DNA of 64,000 bases from Rhodospirillaceae bacterium (GTDB lineage: Bacteria > Pseudomonadota > Alphaproteobacteria > SP197). The position numbers were made by a program, and so were the translations under genes. Positions 61,227 through 64,000 of this stretch are shown piece after piece. Each line of letters starts with the position of its first letter. Positions within the stretch are counted from its first letter, which is position 1. A model generated the notes under the pieces. The model was not told where the DNA came from. It saw nothing but the letters and a program-made list of their open reading frames with translations, and ran no database searches. Location of the stretch: assembly GCA_002722885.1 (NCBI GenBank), contig PBNE01000012.1, forward strand, positions 134,052-198,051, given 5' to 3'.

Positions 61227-63092
61227 TCAGTGTCGATAGATTGTCCGCCCGTCCTTGATCGTCTCGACGACTACGATGTCCTTGAGGAGGTCGTGGGGTA
61301 GCGAGGCAGGGTCATCGCTCAGAACCACGAGATCGGCCCGTTTGCCCGGCGTGATGCTTCCCTTGTCCGCTTCCTCGAAATGCTGGAACGCGCCGTCGAG
61401 GGTCATCGCGTGCAAGGCGGTGGGCACGTCGATCCGCTGGTCCGGGCCCAGCACCTGACCGCTGCGTGTCTCCCGATTCACAGCCGACCAGAGCAGACGC
61501 CAGCTGTCGGACGGCACCACCGGTGAGTCGTTGTGGATCGTGAAGGCCATCTTTCGATCGAGCGCAGACTGTGTGGGGCTGATGCGGTGGGCACGGTCCG
61601 GACCGAACACAGCGTCGCGGTGCCAGTCGCCCCAATAGAACGTGTGCGCCACAAAGAACGACGGCATGACGCCAAGCCGTTGCATGCGATCGAGCTGATC
61701 CTCGCGCACGGTCTGGGCGTGGATCATCACCGGGCGGCGATCGGCCAAACCATACTTGGCCGTAGCCTTCTCCACCGCATCCAAAAACTGATCGCCTGAG
61801 CGGTCGCCATTGCAATGGGCCAGCACTTGCCAGCCACGGGCATAGAGACCATCGACAAGCGCATCGACGACCTCGTCCTCAAGGAGAGGATAACCTACGT
61901 AGTCCTCGGGCCAGCCTTCCGGCGGGCTGAGATAGGGTTCGCTCATCCAGGCCGTCTTGCCCTGGGGCGAACCGTCGAGCACCAGCTTGGCACCACCGAT
62001 CCGTAGAGCGTTGCTGTAACCTTCGGGCGCTGTGAGGCCGTAAAGCTCAGCCGGGTCGAGCACCATCGGATAGGCCACGATGTCGAGATCAAGCCTGTCG
62101 GCCGCCGCGGCGCGTTGTAGCAGAGCTACCTCGTCTGCGCTGCTGGCCCCGTCCTGGGCTGTCGTGATGCCCCATCGGGCATAACTCTCCTGCGCGCGGT
62201 CCAGAAGGTCGAGCAGACGATCACCGTCAAAGTTCGGCATACAATCACGGAAGAGATAGAGACCGTGTTCTTCCACGACGCCATCGGGTTCACGTGTCCC
62301 TGCCCGCCTGCGGATGATGCCACCCGGCGGATCATCCGTCGCAGAATCGATCCCGGCCAGGCGCAGAGCCAGGCTGTTGGCCGCCCCGAAGTGACCGGAG
62401 ACATGCCAGACAAAGATGGGAACGTCTTGGGCCACCGCATCCAGGTCATCACGCGTGACATGGCGGTGCTCGGCCAACAGGGATTCGTCATAACCTGCGC
62501 CGAGGAGCCAGTCGTCGAACAGGCCATCATGCTCGCGATGGGTGCGCAGAGATTCCTGAATCGCCCCGATTGAATTACCGGGGCCAGCCGGGGACGGCTG
62601 AAGATTGACAAAGCCATGATAGAGGCCCGCGTTGGCGACATGGCCGTGGCCGTCAACCAGTCCCGGCAGCATCGTCAGACCGTCGAGATCGATGATCTCT
62701 GTACCCGATCCCGCCAGACCGGCCACCGTGTCATCGTTACCCACCGCCAGAATGCGCCCGGAGCCGACTGCGACAGCCTGCCCAGCGGGGGTGTCGCGAT
62801 CCATCGTCGTAATCCGGGCGTTACGATAGATACGGTCGGCGCCCGCACCTGCCTGAGCCTGGGCAAGCAGAACACCCAGAGGCAAAGCCCCGACCGCGCT
62901 TCGTGTCGCACGTCCCTTTCGGTCCGGTCCATCTGTTACGCTCGCACCCAAAGCCAGCGCCGAACCCGCCAGGGCTGCGCCCAATACCCCTCGCCTTGTG
63001 GCCACCCCGCTTTGTGGGCCGTTCAAAGACCAGAGATAGGGTGCACAGCAGGCGCAGCCGAAGCGGTGGCCGATGCCGCGACAAAGGCTCAC
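61227..63092 (-). CDS. Exported amidohydrolase (YtcJ-like)
   Basis: A 621-residue metal-dependent amidohydrolase of the YtcJ/AepA type. The N-terminus has a Cys-rich stretch (GCACCAPYLW) and then a twin-arginine-type signal, ATRRGVLGAALAGSALALG. The metal-binding GLVDGHGHV comes near 140, a later His site is VLAHCNGDRSGD, and the end is TPGKRADLVVLSDDP. GTG 63005, just before ATRRGVLG, is an alternative start that gives a standard Tat signal. The substrate is unknown. Confidence 0.88.
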   Translation of the reverse strand: MSLCRGIGHRFGCACCAPYLWSLNGPQSGVATRRGVLGAALAGSALALGASVTDGPDRKGRATRSAVGALPLGVLLAQAQAGAGADRIYRNARITTMDRDTPAGQAVAVGSGRILAVGNDDTVAGLAGSGTEIIDLDGLTMLPGLVDGHGHVANAGLYHGFVNLQPSPAGPGNSIGAIQESLRTHREHDGLFDDWLLGAGYDESLLAEHRHVTRDDLDAVAQDVPIFVWHVSGHFGAANSLALRLAGIDSATDDPPGGIIRRRAGTREPDGVVEEHGLYLFRDCMPNFDGDRLLDLLDRAQESYARWGITTAQDGASSADEVALLQRAAAADRLDLDIVAYPMVLDPAELYGLTAPEGYSNALRIGGAKLVLDGSPQGKTAWMSEPYLSPPEGWPEDYVGYPLLEDEVVDALVDGLYARGWQVLAHCNGDRSGDQFLDAVEKATAKYGLADRRPVMIHAQTVREDQLDRMQRLGVMPSFFVAHTFYWGDWHRDAVFGPDRAHRISPTQSALDRKMAFTIHNDSPVVPSDSWRLLWSAVNRETRSGQVLGPDQRIDVPTALHAMTLDGAFQHFEEADKGSITPGKRADLVVLSDDPASLPHDLLKDIVVVETIKDGRTIYRH

Positions 63093-63200
63093 AATCCCGT
63101 CTCCGCAGGCACTGCGATCATGAAGATTTCGCTTTCCCTCGGTATCCGCGCCACGTAATCATCTCCCCGCAACATTGCAACCTTAGTCAGAGGGGCCGCC

Positions 63201-64000
63201 GTGCAAAAGGAAGTTTACCGCGCGTCGATTGCACATCCGGCACAGTTCACTCCGGCTATCTACAAACACTTCACGGTCGAACCCATCACCGGTGCCCTGG
63301 GCGCGGAGATTCTCGGCCTGGATGTCGCCGCCAATCTCGACAACCCCGAAGTTGCAGAAGAGATCCGGAGCGCCCTGTTCGAACATCTTGTGCTCCTGTT
63401 CCGCGGCCAGGCTCTCGAACGGGAAACCTTGCGGCATTTCGGTCAGTTGTTCGGAACGCTGCAGCGCAACCCCACGGTCAAGAAGGCCGCAGACACTGAT
63501 GACGTGATGCTCGTGCGCCAGGAGGCCGAAGAGCGCTTCAACTTCTCCGGAAGCTGGCACAGCGATGTCACCTGGGGTCGCCCGCCCGCCGGTGAGACGG
63601 CGCTTTATGCGATGGATGTGCCGCCATGCGGCGGTGACACCCATTTCGCCAACACGGCGCTGGCCTACGACGCGCTTTCCGAGGAAATGAAGGCGATGCT
63701 GAGCGGCCTCAAGGCCGTTCACTCCCTCGAAGTCTCGCAGAGGGAGTTCTCAGCCAAGAAGCCTAACGATGCCGACGCGGACGTCGAAGACGTCGTCGAC
63801 CTTTTCGCCGAACACCCGGTGGTATGCACACACCCCGTGACGGGGCGCAAGTGCCTCTTCGTCAACGAACAGTTCACACACCGCTTTGTCGGCATGAGCG
63901 AAGAAGAAAGCTGTCCGTTGCTGGAGACCCTGTTCCGCCACCAGGTCCTACCCGACTTCACCTGCCGGGTACGCTGGCAACCGGGCACCCTGGCCTTATG
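63201..64000 (+). CDS. TauD/TfdA-family dioxygenase (partial)
   Basis: The first 266 codons of a Fe(II)/2-oxoglutarate oxygenase that runs past the window end. FTVEPITGALGAEILGLDV and EHLVLLFRGQALERE are TauD features, and SWHSDVTWGRPPAG holds the His-x-Asp ligands with DTHFANTALAYDAL after it. The distal His and Arg would lie beyond the window. GAGGGG six bases before GTG 63201 supports the start. Taurine, 2,4-D-like or other acids are possible substrates. It is divergent from the amidohydrolase. Confidence 0.9.
   Translation, partial: MQKEVYRASIAHPAQFTPAIYKHFTVEPITGALGAEILGLDVAANLDNPEVAEEIRSALFEHLVLLFRGQALERETLRHFGQLFGTLQRNPTVKKAADTDDVMLVRQEAEERFNFSGSWHSDVTWGRPPAGETALYAMDVPPCGGDTHFANTALAYDALSEEMKAMLSGLKAVHSLEVSQREFSAKKPNDADADVEDVVDLFAEHPVVCTHPVTGRKCLFVNEQFTHRFVGMSEEESCPLLETLFRHQVLPDFTCRVRWQPGTLAL

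Overview
The window is a GC-rich bacterial chromosome segment, most likely from a marine or free-living alphaproteobacterium of Rhodospirillales type. This is inferred from gene content: a short NDUFS4-type complex I subunit, a DUF1127 protein, a cox-type molybdenum hydroxylase cluster, a sixA/ppk/ppx block, an Lrp regulator beside a homodimeric E1 enzyme, and a DddP-like M24 enzyme. No phage, plasmid, insertion sequence or CRISPR signal was seen.

Layout: 1-5.1 kb holds the end of a nicotinamidase, a membrane protein, SixA, and the polyphosphate pair ppk/ppx. From 5.1 to 15.3 kb there is PLP and sulfur metabolism (class III aminotransferase, cysteine synthase, mercaptopyruvate sulfurtransferase, cystathionine beta-lyase, a dehydratase), an AlaX editing protein, and molybdate transporter genes modBC without modA. 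From 15.3 to 19.4 kb there are two tRNAs, small proteins and two broken genes. From 19.5 to 26.8 kb lies a ten-gene Mrp/Mnh-type cation/proton antiporter operon, arranged like the membrane arm of Mbh complexes and lacking a full-length MrpA. From 26.8 to 33.9 kb lies a cox-type cluster: CoxG, the Fe-S and FAD subunits, MoxR ATPase, VWA protein, a split XdhC and a MoeA/MobA-like fusion. Its large catalytic subunit is absent.

From 34 to 40.9 kb there is threonine ammonia-lyase, a glutamine amidotransferase, a Rieske oxygenase with a divergent LysR regulator, and an ADP-forming acyl-CoA synthetase. At 41.0-43.6 kb three overlapping genes form the most unusual unit: an RsmI-like 16S rRNA C1402 methyltransferase, a Tgt-like enzyme that has lost its zinc-binding cysteine loop, and a homologue of aminoglycoside-resistance 16S rRNA G1405 methyltransferases. 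The two methyltransferase families act three nucleotides apart in the ribosomal decoding site, so the operon may be a dedicated helix 44 modification system.

From 43.6 to 64 kb the region is catabolic: three PhyH-type oxygenases and one TauD-type oxygenase, a 3-oxoadipyl-CoA-type thiolase, the DddP-like enzyme, an operon of Lrp regulator, two M17 aminopeptidases and an SDR, a divergent MdeB/AceE-like E1, an amidase, an acyl-CoA dehydrogenase and a secreted amidohydrolase. Several genes are broken by single-base lesions or deletions (15.3, 17.1, 46.5 and 57.7 kb). This may be real decay or base-level assembly error. Start sites were chosen from Shine-Dalgarno spacing and overlaps, and several are uncertain.
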